DNA of 64,000 nt from Topomyia yanbarensis (lineage: Eukaryota > Arthropoda > Insecta > Diptera > Culicidae). Numbering within the stretch: the stretch's first letter is position 1; every line of letters begins with the position of its first letter. Below the pieces are notes generated by a model, which was not told the origin of the DNA, did no database searches, and saw only the letters and a program-made list of their open reading frames with translations. The DNA lies in NCBI RefSeq assembly GCF_030247195.1, contig NC_080672.1, positions 393,159,037-393,223,036 of the forward strand, written 5' to 3'. Made by a program: the position numbers and the translations under genes. Below, piece by piece: positions 56,110-64,000 of the stretch.

Positions 56110-56497
56110 ACTTGTTCGCAGGCAAGTTGAACTATTTGTGAGTTTAACTTACCTGTTGTTTATTTTTGTTTTTATGCTGTTATTTTTCCCACCCTTCCAA
56201 TTCTACTTCCCCACACCTCCTTGTTCTTTCCTTCCGCTCAGGAAATGGTGACAACACACGGCAAGGCACAAATCCCCGACTACATACAGGGAACGTGCCA
56301 TTTAACCGTTATGTATCCGACGCGGTACCCTGGTACCTTTTTAGATTTCAATAAATGAAATTCCTATGTTTTATCCATAGCTGGAAATTGAAACTTTGTG
56401 ACATCTTAGAACTTCACTAAGTCAAGCTTTTGGGTTAATAATATTGTTGATATAGTAAGGGGGGTAGATAGGAGGGGCTCCTGATTTTTTTACTGCG

Positions 56498-57152
56498 TAA
56501 CAGGTCGACGTGGGTACCCGGGTACCCACAAAACTGAAATGCCAATAACTAATGTAATTTCCAACCGATTTTGATGCTTTTGGGTGTTTTGGATTCAGGA
56601 ATTCATCCGCTTTTGGACTTGGTAAAAATGAATCGGGTTACTTCATTCGGTGCCCGGGAATCCGAATTTCCGTAAGCAGGTCCTGTACTGGGCTACTATT
56701 TGTGAACTTCAATGGAATACTAGCAATATGGGTATCAAAATTCTTGGAATTGCATCAGTAGGCTGTTTCTCGTGGTTTTGGAACCATTTGGTTTTGGAAC
56801 CATTTGGACATTCCGGAGCAGGTTCCCGTGGGGCCGTGAGTGGCCATTTCATTCCAATTCCATTTTTTAAATTGCCATTGCCGTAACAATAAATAACTGA
56901 CTTCCGAGACAATTTGAAGAGTTTTGATACTCATATTGCTAGAACATTATTAAAATTTACAAATCAGACCCTAGTGCTGGAACATTACCCCGGAAAATCC
57001 GGATTACGAAGCACCAGTTCCCTTCATCCGGTTCAAAAAGTAGACGAGTTCCTGAATCCAACAAATCTAAAAGTGTCCAAATCGGATAAAGGAAGCCATA
57101 GTTATGAACATTTCAGTTTGTGGCTACCCGGGTACCCACGTTGGCCTGTTAA
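56498..57152. mobile_element. ~655-bp element with ~40-bp inverted ends built on a palindrome
   Basis: The left end is taacaggtcgac followed by the perfect palindrome GTGGGTACCCGGGTACCCAC, then aaaactgaaatg. The right end is the reverse complement with one change inside the palindrome. No ORF; the target duplication is uncertain (TAA or none). Confidence 0.7.
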
Positions 57153-57314
57153 AGGTGTTTTTTTTTTGTTGGACACATAACAGTTAAGCCAATATATTCT
57201 GATTCCTGATTCTGATTCCTGCATTCGAATGTTTGGTTGGGTTACTGTTGTTGTTCCCTGGACATGTTTAGTTTTTGTTATGATTCACAATTTGGGAATA
57301 CACAGCAGGCAGTC

Positions 57315-57636
57315 AATTTTCAGGAGCTCATTCGTGATTTTTGTGATTTCACTTCACGTTACCGTACTATTTAATTCAGGAGTTTACTATCGGATTTTTC
57401 TTTCAGACTGTCGGGATTTATGTTAATGATTTCAGGACCATAGTCGCTAGCTTCGTAATTTCTATTCACGTTATCGCCATGTTTTAGTCATAAGTAGAGT
57501 GATTCATGGTCATGATCTCAGGATCTTTTTCGCGATTTTTGATATTTTAATCATAATTAATGCAATTTATGTTTATTATTTCAGGAACTTTGTCATGGTT
57601 TTCGTAATTTCTATTCATGTTGTCATGATATTTTAG
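57315..57636. repeat. Degenerate tandem repeat (caggaNc... ttcgtaatttctattcacgtt)
   Basis: Units starting 'caggagctcattcgtgattt', 'caggaccatagtcgctagct', 'caggatctttttcgcgattt' and 'caggaactttgtcatggttt' begin at about 57319, 57435, 57526 and 57583, and several continue with 'gtaatttctattca.gtt'. It abuts the 5' edge of the I-clade element. Confidence 0.6.
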
Positions 57637-57639
57637 GAC

Positions 57640-57712
57640 GCCACCTGTCTCTACGAACATCTATACCAACTTGTCTACTGACGAAGGCGACTGTGATGAA
57701 CCCCAGGAGGGA
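57640..57712 (+). pseudogene. I-clade ORF1 fragment, left of the MULE
   Basis: The frame reads STNLSTDEGDCDEPQEGTSS and runs straight into the transposon. It has no start codon of its own. The codon phase agrees with the right fragment once the transposon and one copy of the 8-bp duplication are disregarded. Confidence 0.6.
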
Positions 57713-58375
57713 ACATCTTCGGGGGCGGGTCATTTCGCCGAAGGTCATTTCGCCGAATGCCGCTTCGCCGAAGGTCATTTTGCCGAAAGTCATTTCGCCG
57801 AATGGGTCATTTCGCCGAATGGGTCATTTCATCGAATTAACCATGCCGTATCAAAAGTAATTTCAATGGTTAAATAATATTAAGGGTGTGTCACAGAGGA
57901 ATGAACACGCTCAGAAGAATGAACGACTCCGCAAAATGAACAGTTTTAATACCTAAGCAATTCAGGATTATATTACTGCTATTGTAGCAAATTTATTCAA
58001 TTGAATAATCATTCCCGAAATTAAATATAAAGTTCTATTTACGATGTGTACTACAATCAGATGGAGTCCAACGTGGTTGAACAACTTTTTGCCAAAACAT
58101 TCTCTAGAAAATATAATGTCAAAGAAATTTCCCTAGAAATTATAATTACCACACAAAACTATTCTGCTAACAATTTCAATATCCGGAAATAATTCTTCAG
58201 AATGTACCTTTCACCAGACAATCAACCCCGAACTATATTGCCCTTGATTAATATTTTAAAATTAAATCACATTTATAAAAAGCATAGATAATTAAAGAAA
58301 ATTAAAATAAAAAAGTCAGTTTGGCTTTTCCATTTTTCGGTTATTACACTGCCCTTGCATGTGCATGTCGCATGC

Positions 58376-58604
58376 GGCGAAGCCAGTGTGATGCGGCCCA
58401 GCCGCATAACCGAGGACAAGGATCCGAAGCGGCGCAAAGCCGCTGAGGATCCGCAGGACGAGGTGGCCGCCGACCCGCCGTCGGAAGCGGCGGCCTCTCG
58501 CAAGCAAACCTGTGATACACTCGTTTGCCCGGATTACTCAAACATAGGGGTTTTTTTTTTTAAATTTAAGCACTTGACTTGAAGCGATGTGGCGTAGCCA
58601 CATT
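58376..58604 (+). repeat. GC-rich dispersed repeat (partner of 13172-13372)
   Basis: Aligns with the minus strand at 13172-13372. In this orientation it can be read as a Lys/Glu/Ala-rich peptide (RITEDKDPKRRKAAEDPQDE) without a recognised domain. The word aagcgatgtggcgtag at 58583 recurs inverted at 58724-58739. It may be part of the MULE or an insertion within it. Confidence 0.55.
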
Positions 58605-58808
58605 AGGCGTCGCTGTTATTTATTTATTCCATTACAGCGGCAAATATGCAACGAAAAAGCTGTCGTAAATATTCCAAACAAGAATATTTTTAACTTTTTG
58701 CAAACTAGGTAATTCGTTACGCCTACGCCACATCGCTTTTATTCGTGTGCTGTCCGACATCACTCCGCTCCGTCGGACTTGAACTAATTGAACTAACTTT
58801 TTCCACTA

Positions 58809-59226
58809 TAGACAGAATATTTGGAAACACATCCAAAAGCTTGGTCTGGTTCCAGTGATTTCGACAGACAAAAATGCAGCATTTTTGTTTAAAAAGTTGC
58901 GTGCTTTGTCTTTTTTACCATCAGAAGCTATTTCTCGAGCCTTTTCTCTCATCTAGCAGACAGCTCCGACAGATATGGCTCCGCTAATAAAGTATGTAGA
59001 AGAAACATAGGTTCTAGGCCGCAAAAAACAAGGAAGATCTGGAAAACATACCCACCACTTTTTCCACCCCAATTGTGGTCCATTTATGAAAACACAAAAA
59101 TGGACTTCCGAGGACAACGAATAATGTTGAATCTTGGCATAACCACTGGACCGCATTGGTAGGAGGACGACATATTAGCAGTATTCGAATTATAAAGGAG
59201 ATGCAGTTGGAACAAAAAGCTGCAGC
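58809..59226 (+). pseudogene. MULE transposase C-terminal relic
   Basis: Plus-strand fragments over two or three frames: RQNIWKHIQKLGLVPVIS, then LRALSFLPSEAISRAFSLI, then YVEETYVLGRKKQ. A stretch with the sense 'P..FPP.LWSIYENTK' follows, then RTTNNVESWHNHWTALVG and IIKEMQLEQ. The order W..IQ.LGL, (L/F)A.LP...I..AF, Y...TY..GR, P...WN.Y, R(T)NN.VE.WH is that of the MULE/FLYWCH-type transposase C-terminus. There is a stop after SLI and frameshifts follow. The N-terminal catalytic part was not seen. Confidence 0.75.
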
Positions 59227-60046
59227 AGGTCGCGCTGTTACTTTTCTGGCTGGAGGCGGTGGTATAATAAAATAGCACGTTGAACTGAAAAACCAAAAAT
59301 TGAAGAAAATTGTACTCAACTACCATGAATATGAATTAATGGATTACATCAATGCTATCTCAAATAAAATTTAAATTGTATATTCATTAAAAAGATTGTG
59401 CAAAATATTATCTCAATATAATATATTGAATCTACGAATTCTCAAATTTCAAATTACTTCTATTAATTTTTTGTTCTTTTTTTGAGATTTTTTTTTTAAT
59501 TTCTATTTATGTTGTTTGGTATACAGTTACCAGCGAACTGGTTGGACCACTACATCACGCCACTACTAACAAATTCGATTTTTTTATTTGGGACGATCGA
59601 TAGTTGTCAAAAACTAACCAAGGAAGATGGTATTAGTGTAGCATGGCATTGAAAACATGTTTGATCATTGTCTTTAATTTTTAAAGGCCGATTGATATGC
59701 GGTTTTAACAACAGCAGAATCCAACTAGCGTAGTAGTTCTTTGAAATTGTTATGCCAAGTATGTATATTTTTACTATATGCTTTGTTCATTGTTCAAAAT
59801 TTGCGTATTGAATCAATATTTGATCGACTCATATTGTTTTTTTGGGTCAAAAGATTGAATTTACCTTTTATTTATAACCATTGAAATTGTTTTTGGTAAA
59901 ATATCAGTCAATTAAAATTTAAATCGGCGAAATGACCTTCGGCGAAATGACCTTCGGCGAAACGACCTATTCGGCGAAACGACCTATTCGGCGAAATGAC
60001 CTTTGGCGAAATGACCTTCGGCGAAATGACCCAGACCCACATCTTC

Positions 60047-60428
60047 TGCTGTGCCTAGAAGCTTCATCGTAAAGGCCAGAATAGGTCTCTTCATGCCCCC
60101 CCCCCCTAAAATAACTACCCAAGGAAGTACTGGTGCAAAACCGAAGCAAGTCGCTCCCGGTCTCAGTAACCTGAGCTCAGAAAAGGAGTTCCCAGCACTT
60201 CCAGGAACATCAAAAACCCCAAGTGTTCCCATATCTCAGCCAGAGAAAGGAAACAGCGCTGGCTTAATAAATTTCTCTGACATTGTGGACCGTTATCTTA
60301 CAGCTTTAAATATGTCTGACCCCCTTAAAAGCATCTTGATAAGCTGTCTCCCCGCAGTAAAAACATTATTGATGCAGTTCACTGAGAAATGGCCGCTCCT
60401 TTCAGCGATTGTATCCTTCGATGGTTAA
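60047..60428 (+). pseudogene. I-clade ORF1, C-terminal part
   Basis: An open frame from the MULE boundary reads RSFIVKARIGLF, a Pro-rich stretch (MPPPPKITTQG) and a C-terminal helix-rich part (DIVDRYLTALNMSDPLKSIL), ending TAA at 60426-60428. It resembles the C-terminus of I-element ORF1 nucleocapsid-like proteins by position and by the start/stop overlap with ORF2. No CCHC knuckle is left in this fragment. Confidence 0.65.
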
Positions 60429-61085
60429 TTCATCGAACAAGGTCACGGATTTAATCATTGTGCTACAGTGGAATTGCAGAAGCATTATCCCGAAAATCGA
60501 TTCCTTTAAAATCTTACTAAATAACTTGAAATGCGATGCACATGCACTATGCGAGACATGGCTTACTTCAGAAATAGACCTACATCCACGATTTTAATAT
60601 TATTCGCTTGGATCGAGAAGACTCTAACGGAGGAGTACTTTTGGAGATCTAAAAGAGCTATTCTTTCAATCGAATCGACCTCCCCTCGACACCAGGCATT
60701 GAAGTTGTCGCTTGCCAAATCAGAACTAAAGGCAAAGACCTTTGCATTGCTTCCACCTACATCCCTCCTAGAGCTTCAGTTAGCCAACAACAGCTTTGCG
60801 ATATTGCGGAACTCCTCCCCGCGCCGAGGCTAGTGTTAGGTGATTTTAACTCCCACGGTACGGCATGGGGTTACCTTCATGACGATAATCGACCTACCGA
60901 CCTCATGGATTGAGCTTTGCGACAACTTCAATATGACCATTTTGAATACGGGTGAAATGACACGGATTCCTGCCCCTCCAGCGCGTCCGAGCGCCTTAGA
61001 CCTGTCCCTCTGCCCGACATCACTGCGGTGGTTAGATTGCATGTGAACGGTAGTCTGATCCCCACGGCAGCGACCATCTGCCGAG
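60421..61085 (+). pseudogene. I-clade ORF2 endonuclease (frameshifted)
   Basis: ATG 60421, then VLQWNCRSIIPKIDSFKILL (catalytic Asn in QWN) and HALCETWLTSE (catalytic Glu). The frame then shifts near 60590. GIEVVACQIRTKGKDLCIA and STYIPPRASVSQQQLCDIA follow, then VLGDFNSHGTAWG (Asp/Asn pair). Several stops and shifts break the domain. Confidence 0.75.
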
Positions 61086-61096
61086 CGTAGTTAATA

Positions 61097-62402
61097 TTGC
61101 TAACGGTTCAGGGCCACCGAATACAATCAATGACCTCACACGAAATAATGATTGAAGAGCTACGCGTCCGCGATATCCGACAAAATCGAGTGCACTCAAG
61201 AGCTTCCTCCGGAGGAAGAGTACGGGTTCCTGGCTGGCTTGATTTTCGACAGTACGCGATGGCGGAAACGCGCATGAAGAGTTTGATAAAAGCCAAAAAA
61301 CGTAGCTACTGGCGCCGGTTCGTCGACGGACTAACGAGAGAAACATCGATGAGCACTCTTTGGAGTACGGCCCGGCGCTTACGAAACCGAAACAGTACTA
61401 ATGAGAGCGTGGAATATTCAAACCGCTGGATATTCGATTTTGCCAAGAAGGTTTGTCCGGATTCCACCCCGACACAGAAGATCTACCGCGCCGCGTCCCC
61501 TCACGATAACGCGAACGAAACACCGTTTTCGATGGTGGAGCTCTCACTTGCTCTCTTGTCATGTAACAATAAAGCCCCAGGGCTAGACAGAATCAAATTT
61601 AACTTATTAAATAATCTGCCAGACTCTGCCAAGAGACGGTTGTTGAATTTATTTAATAGGTTTCTTGAGGATAATGTTGTCCCTCACGACTGGAGGCTAG
61701 TGAAGGTCATTGTCATTCAAAAACCAGGAAAACCAGCCTCCGACCACAACTCGTATTGACCGATCGCAATGCTATCCTGTATCCGGAAGTTGTTCGAGAA
61801 AATGATCCCGCCTCGACAATTGGGTCGAAGCGAATGGCTTACTGTCAGATACACAATTTGGCTTTCGCAAAGGCAAAGGGACGAACGATTGTCTTGCGTT
61901 GCTCTCAACCGAAATTCCAATGGCCTATGCTAGCAAAGAGCAGATAGCATCAGTATTCCTAGATGTAAAGGGGGCTTTTGATTCAGTTTCTATCAACATT
62001 CTTTCAGAGAAGCTGCACCAGCATGGTCTTTCAGCGACTTTAAACAACTTTTTACTAAACTTGTTGTCGGAAAAGCACATGCATTTTTCGCATGGTGACT
62101 TATCGACATCACGATTTAGCTACATGGGCCTTCCCCAGGGCTCATGTCTAAGCCCCCTTTTATACAATTTCTATGTCAACGACATTGATGAATGTCTTGA
62201 CAATTCCTGCACGTTAAGGCAACTTGCAGACGATGGCGTGGTGTCTGTTACGGGACCCAAAGCTGTCGATCTACAAGGACCATTACAGAATACCTTGGAC
62301 AATTTGTCTGCTTGGGCTATTAAGCTGGGTATCGAATTCTCCACGGAGAAAACTGAGCTAGTTGTATTTTCAAAGAAGCGTGAACCAGCACGTAATCCAC
62401 AT
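61097..62402 (+). pseudogene. I-clade reverse transcriptase (nonsense mutation, 3' truncated)
   Basis: The fingers read NNKAPGLDRIKFNLLNNLP and VIVIQKPGKPASDHNSY. A TGA at 61757-61759 sits where relatives have Arg (Y-R-P-I-A), consistent with a CGA to TGA change. After a shift, 61899-62402 holds SVFLDVKGAFDSVSI (catalytic Asp), MGLPQGSCLSPLLYNFYVND and LRQLADDGVV (Asp pair), then WAIKLGIEFSTEKTELVVFS. It ends at the hammerhead repeat; RNase H is missing. Confidence 0.8.
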
Positions 62403-62472
62403 CGTCAAGCCGGCGCTAATCTATTCCGACAAAAAGTTAGTGTCGGTTTCTGATGAGACGAAGTCGAAACGC
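62403..62472 (+). ncRNA. Hammerhead ribozyme, copy E
   Basis: CGTC (cut after 62406), stem I AAGCCGGCGCTAA with TTAGTGTCGGTTT (13 continuous pairs counting G-U, as in copy A), core CTGATGA, stem II GAC/GTC with GAA loop, then GAAACG. Stem III is only 3 bp here because the element is cut at its 5' edge. Compared with copy A, the stem II pair changes from G-C to A-T on both sides. Confidence 0.8.
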
Positions 62473-62600
62473 ACCCATATAAAAAGTAATGATTTGTGCC
62501 CTTCAAGTGCAAAGACTGATTTTACCAAAAAACTCCGGTCTTGTGAGAAAATTTGGTGTTTACCCAATTTTTCTCCTTAGACAGAAATATAGCATAGCGT
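62403..62600 (+). repeat. Hammerhead-bearing repeat unit, copy E
   Basis: It starts at the cleavage strand, directly against the truncated I-clade RT. It runs through the hammerhead and 'gatttgtgcccttcaagtgcaaagac', 'ggtcttgtgagaaaatttggtgtttaccc', 'tttctccttag' and ends 'gaaatatagcatagcg'. The downstream part matches copy A (39200-39320, minus). Confidence 0.72.
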
Positions 62601-64000
62601 TTATTTGTTTATTTGTTCATTTGTTTATTTGTTGTACCGTCACCAACAAACCCCTTGGCCCCAATGGTGGTTACTGAAACTAATTACATTTCAGAATGCG
62701 AATTATTTTAGTTTTTATCGAATTCCTTGTCAGGTTGAAGTCAAACGCCGTCGCCACACTGTTAAACACACGCTTGCGGTAACAGCGCTCTGGCGCCCAT
62801 AGTTAGTTCTCCTGAACGGGACTCGCAGAAGAGAGTTATTGCGCAGAGCTCGAACGCGAGCTTGAAGATCGAGGCGTCCGAGGATTGTAGGGCAATCCAC
62901 CCTGGCAGACAGTAAGTCCAAGACGAACAGGGCTCGAGAGCAGTCCCTCCGAATGCTTAGAGTATCGAGCTGTATTAACTGACAACGGTTTTTGTAGCTC
63001 GGCAGCTGAAATCTGTTTTGCCAAGGAAGATGTCGCAGTGCAAAGCGTATGAACCGGCGTTGGACGGCCTCGATTCTGTCGACACCGTTCTGGTAGTAAG
63101 GGTTCCAAACAGCAGAACAATATTCCAGTGTTGAGCGAACCAGCGCACAATAGAGAGATTTTAAACAGTATACGTCCTTAAAGTTTTTCGCTATTCGGAA
63201 GATGAACCCAAGCTGTCTTGAAGCCTTATCCACAATGGATGATGTATGTGGTTTGAACGTTAGTGCCGAATCCATGATGACTCCGAGATCCTTGACGTTA
63301 GAGTGTCTTGGAATACTCGAGTCGAAGAGATGGTAGTTAAACTGAATCGGATGGCGTTTCCGCGTGAACGTACCGATTGAGGATTTGCTCGGATTTAAAA
63401 CCATTCTGTTTAGATCACACCACGTACTAAAGCTGTCCAGTTCCCTCTGAAGAAGCTCGGCATCGGTTTTATCCCGAATTTGTTGAAAAATTTTCATGTC
63501 GTCGGCAAAAGAAAGGCGGGGTCCTTGTAATTTGATGTTGACATCATTGAAGTAGAGGAGGAATATCACTGGACCGAGATGGCTTCCTTGTGGGATGCCG
63601 GATGTAGCGAAGAATGGTGTAGATAGAGAGTCCTTAATGCTGATTTGGAGCTGCCTTCCTTCGAGGTAGGAACGAAACCAGCGCAGAAGTTGTCCATGAA
63701 TACCGAGTTTGTCCAGCTTCGCTATTGCGATATCATGATTGATTTTGTCGAAGGCCGCAGATAAATCCATGTAAATAGCATCGGTTTGCAATCTGTCAGC
63801 GAATCCATCGAGTACATATGTTGTGAACGAGAGCAGGTTAGTCGTTGTCAATCGTTTAGGCATAAAGCCGTGTTGATCGTCTGCAATGTAGTGTTTGTAG
63901 TGAAAGAAAAGAGGGTCTAAGACAACCAGCTCGAATAGTTTTGATACTGCACTTAAACACGAGATTCCCCGATAATTGTCAATGTTCGATTTGTTTCCTT
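62601..64000 (-). mobile_element. Second CR1-type non-LTR element, 3' part (runs off the window)
   Basis: Minus strand: ORF2 (from beyond 64000 to 62730), a short 3' UTR and a tail of (AAATAAAC)-like units at about 62601-62633. It abuts the hammerhead repeat copy E. Relative to the CR1 at 26321 it is a different family. Confidence 0.8.
62730..64000 (-). CDS. CR1-type reverse transcriptase, C-terminal ~420 residues (partial)
   Basis: The frame is open from the window edge to a stop at 62730. The part upstream of the first Met (63863) reads KSNIDNYRGISCLSAVSKLF and YIADDQHGFMPKR, so the ORF truly starts outside. RT motifs: IYMDLSAAFDKINH (catalytic Asp), SGIPQGSHLGPVIF, LSFADDMKIF (Asp pair). 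The tail RSTLEYCSAVWNPYYQ and RIEAVQRRFIRFALRHLPW matches the layout of the CR1 ORF2 at 26449-29478. No stops in 1.27 kb suggest a fairly young copy. Confidence 0.85.
   Translation of the reverse strand, partial: GNKSNIDNYRGISCLSAVSKLFELVVLDPLFFHYKHYIADDQHGFMPKRLTTTNLLSFTTYVLDGFADRLQTDAIYMDLSAAFDKINHDIAIAKLDKLGIHGQLLRWFRSYLEGRQLQISIKDSLSTPFFATSGIPQGSHLGPVIFLLYFNDVNIKLQGPRLSFADDMKIFQQIRDKTDAELLQRELDSFSTWCDLNRMVLNPSKSSIGTFTRKRHPIQFNYHLFDSSIPRHSNVKDLGVIMDSALTFKPHTSSIVDKASRQLGFIFRIAKNFKDVYCLKSLYCALVRSTLEYCSAVWNPYYQNGVDRIEAVQRRFIRFALRHLPWQNRFQLPSYKNRCQLIQLDTLSIRRDCSRALFVLDLLSARVDCPTILGRLDLQARVRALRNNSLLRVPFRRTNYGRQSAVTASVCLTVWRRRLTST

Larger units (their letters stand above)
54110..56341 (+). mobile_element. 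Second LOA-type copy, 5'-truncated and decayed
   Basis: Same family as 49191-52062 by RT, RNase H and the 3' end (ggcaaggcacaaatccccga, then gggaacgtgccattt). It starts slightly earlier in the RT (SPGKDGILPMLLQKG). About 0.55 kb between the RT thumb and RNase H is missing. No long direct repeat was found around it. Confidence 0.78.
57721..60038 (+). mobile_element. 2.3 kb Mutator-like (MULE) transposon with sub-repeated TIRs, inserted in I-clade ORF1
   Basis: The left end is gggggcGGGTCATTTCGCCG and the right end is the reverse complement of gggtctGGGTCATTTCGCCG. Both continue inward as several copies of 'GGTCATTTCGCCGAA' (left to 57835, right from 59926). ACATCTTC is duplicated exactly at 57713-57720 and 60039-60046. 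A decayed MULE transposase C-terminus lies inside. An 8-bp duplication and long TIRs fit Mutator-like elements. Confidence 0.85.
57637..62402 (+). mobile_element. I-clade non-LTR retrotransposon, interrupted by a MULE and truncated at both ends
   Basis: Plus strand, in order: the end of ORF1 split by the insertion 57721-60038; ORF2 starting ATG at 60421, overlapping the ORF1 stop (ATGGTTAA); the endonuclease; and the RT up to about 62402, where it is cut by the hammerhead repeat before RNase H. Without the insertion about 2.4 kb remain. Confidence 0.8.

Noticed and set aside
58273..58582. A host gene encoded by the GC-rich ORFs around 58.4 kb.
   Set aside because: The segment is a repeat with an inverted copy at 13.2 kb and lies inside a transposon; all frames are open because of GC richness.

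Overview
This window reads as animal nuclear DNA, most likely from an Aedes-type (culicine) mosquito. The evidence is AT-rich non-coding sequence, GT-AG introns, tRNA-derived SINEs of the Feilai type, and many mosquito-style transposable elements (CR1, I, LOA and R1 clade non-LTR elements, a Penelope-like element, TA-flanked MITEs, hAT, MULE and Tc1/mariner relics). The species assignment is inference.

The only host gene I can support is on the minus strand. Seven consecutive exons (47020-47229, 46794-46947, 8280-8385, 7995-8210, 7745-7908, 7552-7663, 7282-7467) join in perfect reading phase. They encode the RCK1-RCK2 linker and the first part of RCK2 of a Slo2/KCNT-type sodium-activated potassium channel. 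The 5' exons (membrane domain, RCK1) should lie beyond 64000 and the 3' exons below position 1. The exons come in two tight clusters with 69-86 bp introns, separated by one 38.4 kb intron (8386-46793). Everything else is intronic and mostly mobile DNA.

Layout: 1-7281, intron with a TIR MITE, a mariner transposase relic, a non-LTR ORF1/ORF2 relic, a tRNA-derived SINE and two more MITEs. 7282-8385, five Slo2 exons. 8386-26320, intron with a degenerate GCCGAATG array, a mariner relic, a foldback carrying two tRNA-like arms, a cluster of microsatellite-bearing repeats and a 3.6 kb TA-flanked element. 26321-32270, a nearly intact CR1-clade element (1009-aa EN+RT ORF2, PHD-finger ORF1) whose ORF1 is split by a 1.2 kb TA-flanked MITE. 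37271-45610, a Penelope-like element broken by a non-LTR/SINE-like insert and by a hAT that itself holds an R1-clade relic containing a hAT MITE. 46794-47229, two Slo2 exons. 48190-48970, a cluster of hammerhead-bearing repeats. 49080-52173, a LOA-type element between 111-bp direct repeats, with a second decayed copy at 54110-56341. 57637-62402, an I-clade element whose ORF1 is split by a 2.3 kb Mutator-like transposon. 62601-64000, the 3' part of a second CR1 element.

The most notable find is a repeat family carrying a self-cleaving hammerhead ribozyme motif. Four copies (39321-39395 minus, 48363-48434 minus, 48893-48964 plus, 62403-62472 plus) keep the full catalytic core, the GUC cleavage triplet, a 13-position stem I and a stem II with compensatory change. 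Decayed copies lie nearby. The copies sit in short units of about 0.2-0.3 kb with no ORF, which suggests a non-autonomous, retrozyme-like element.
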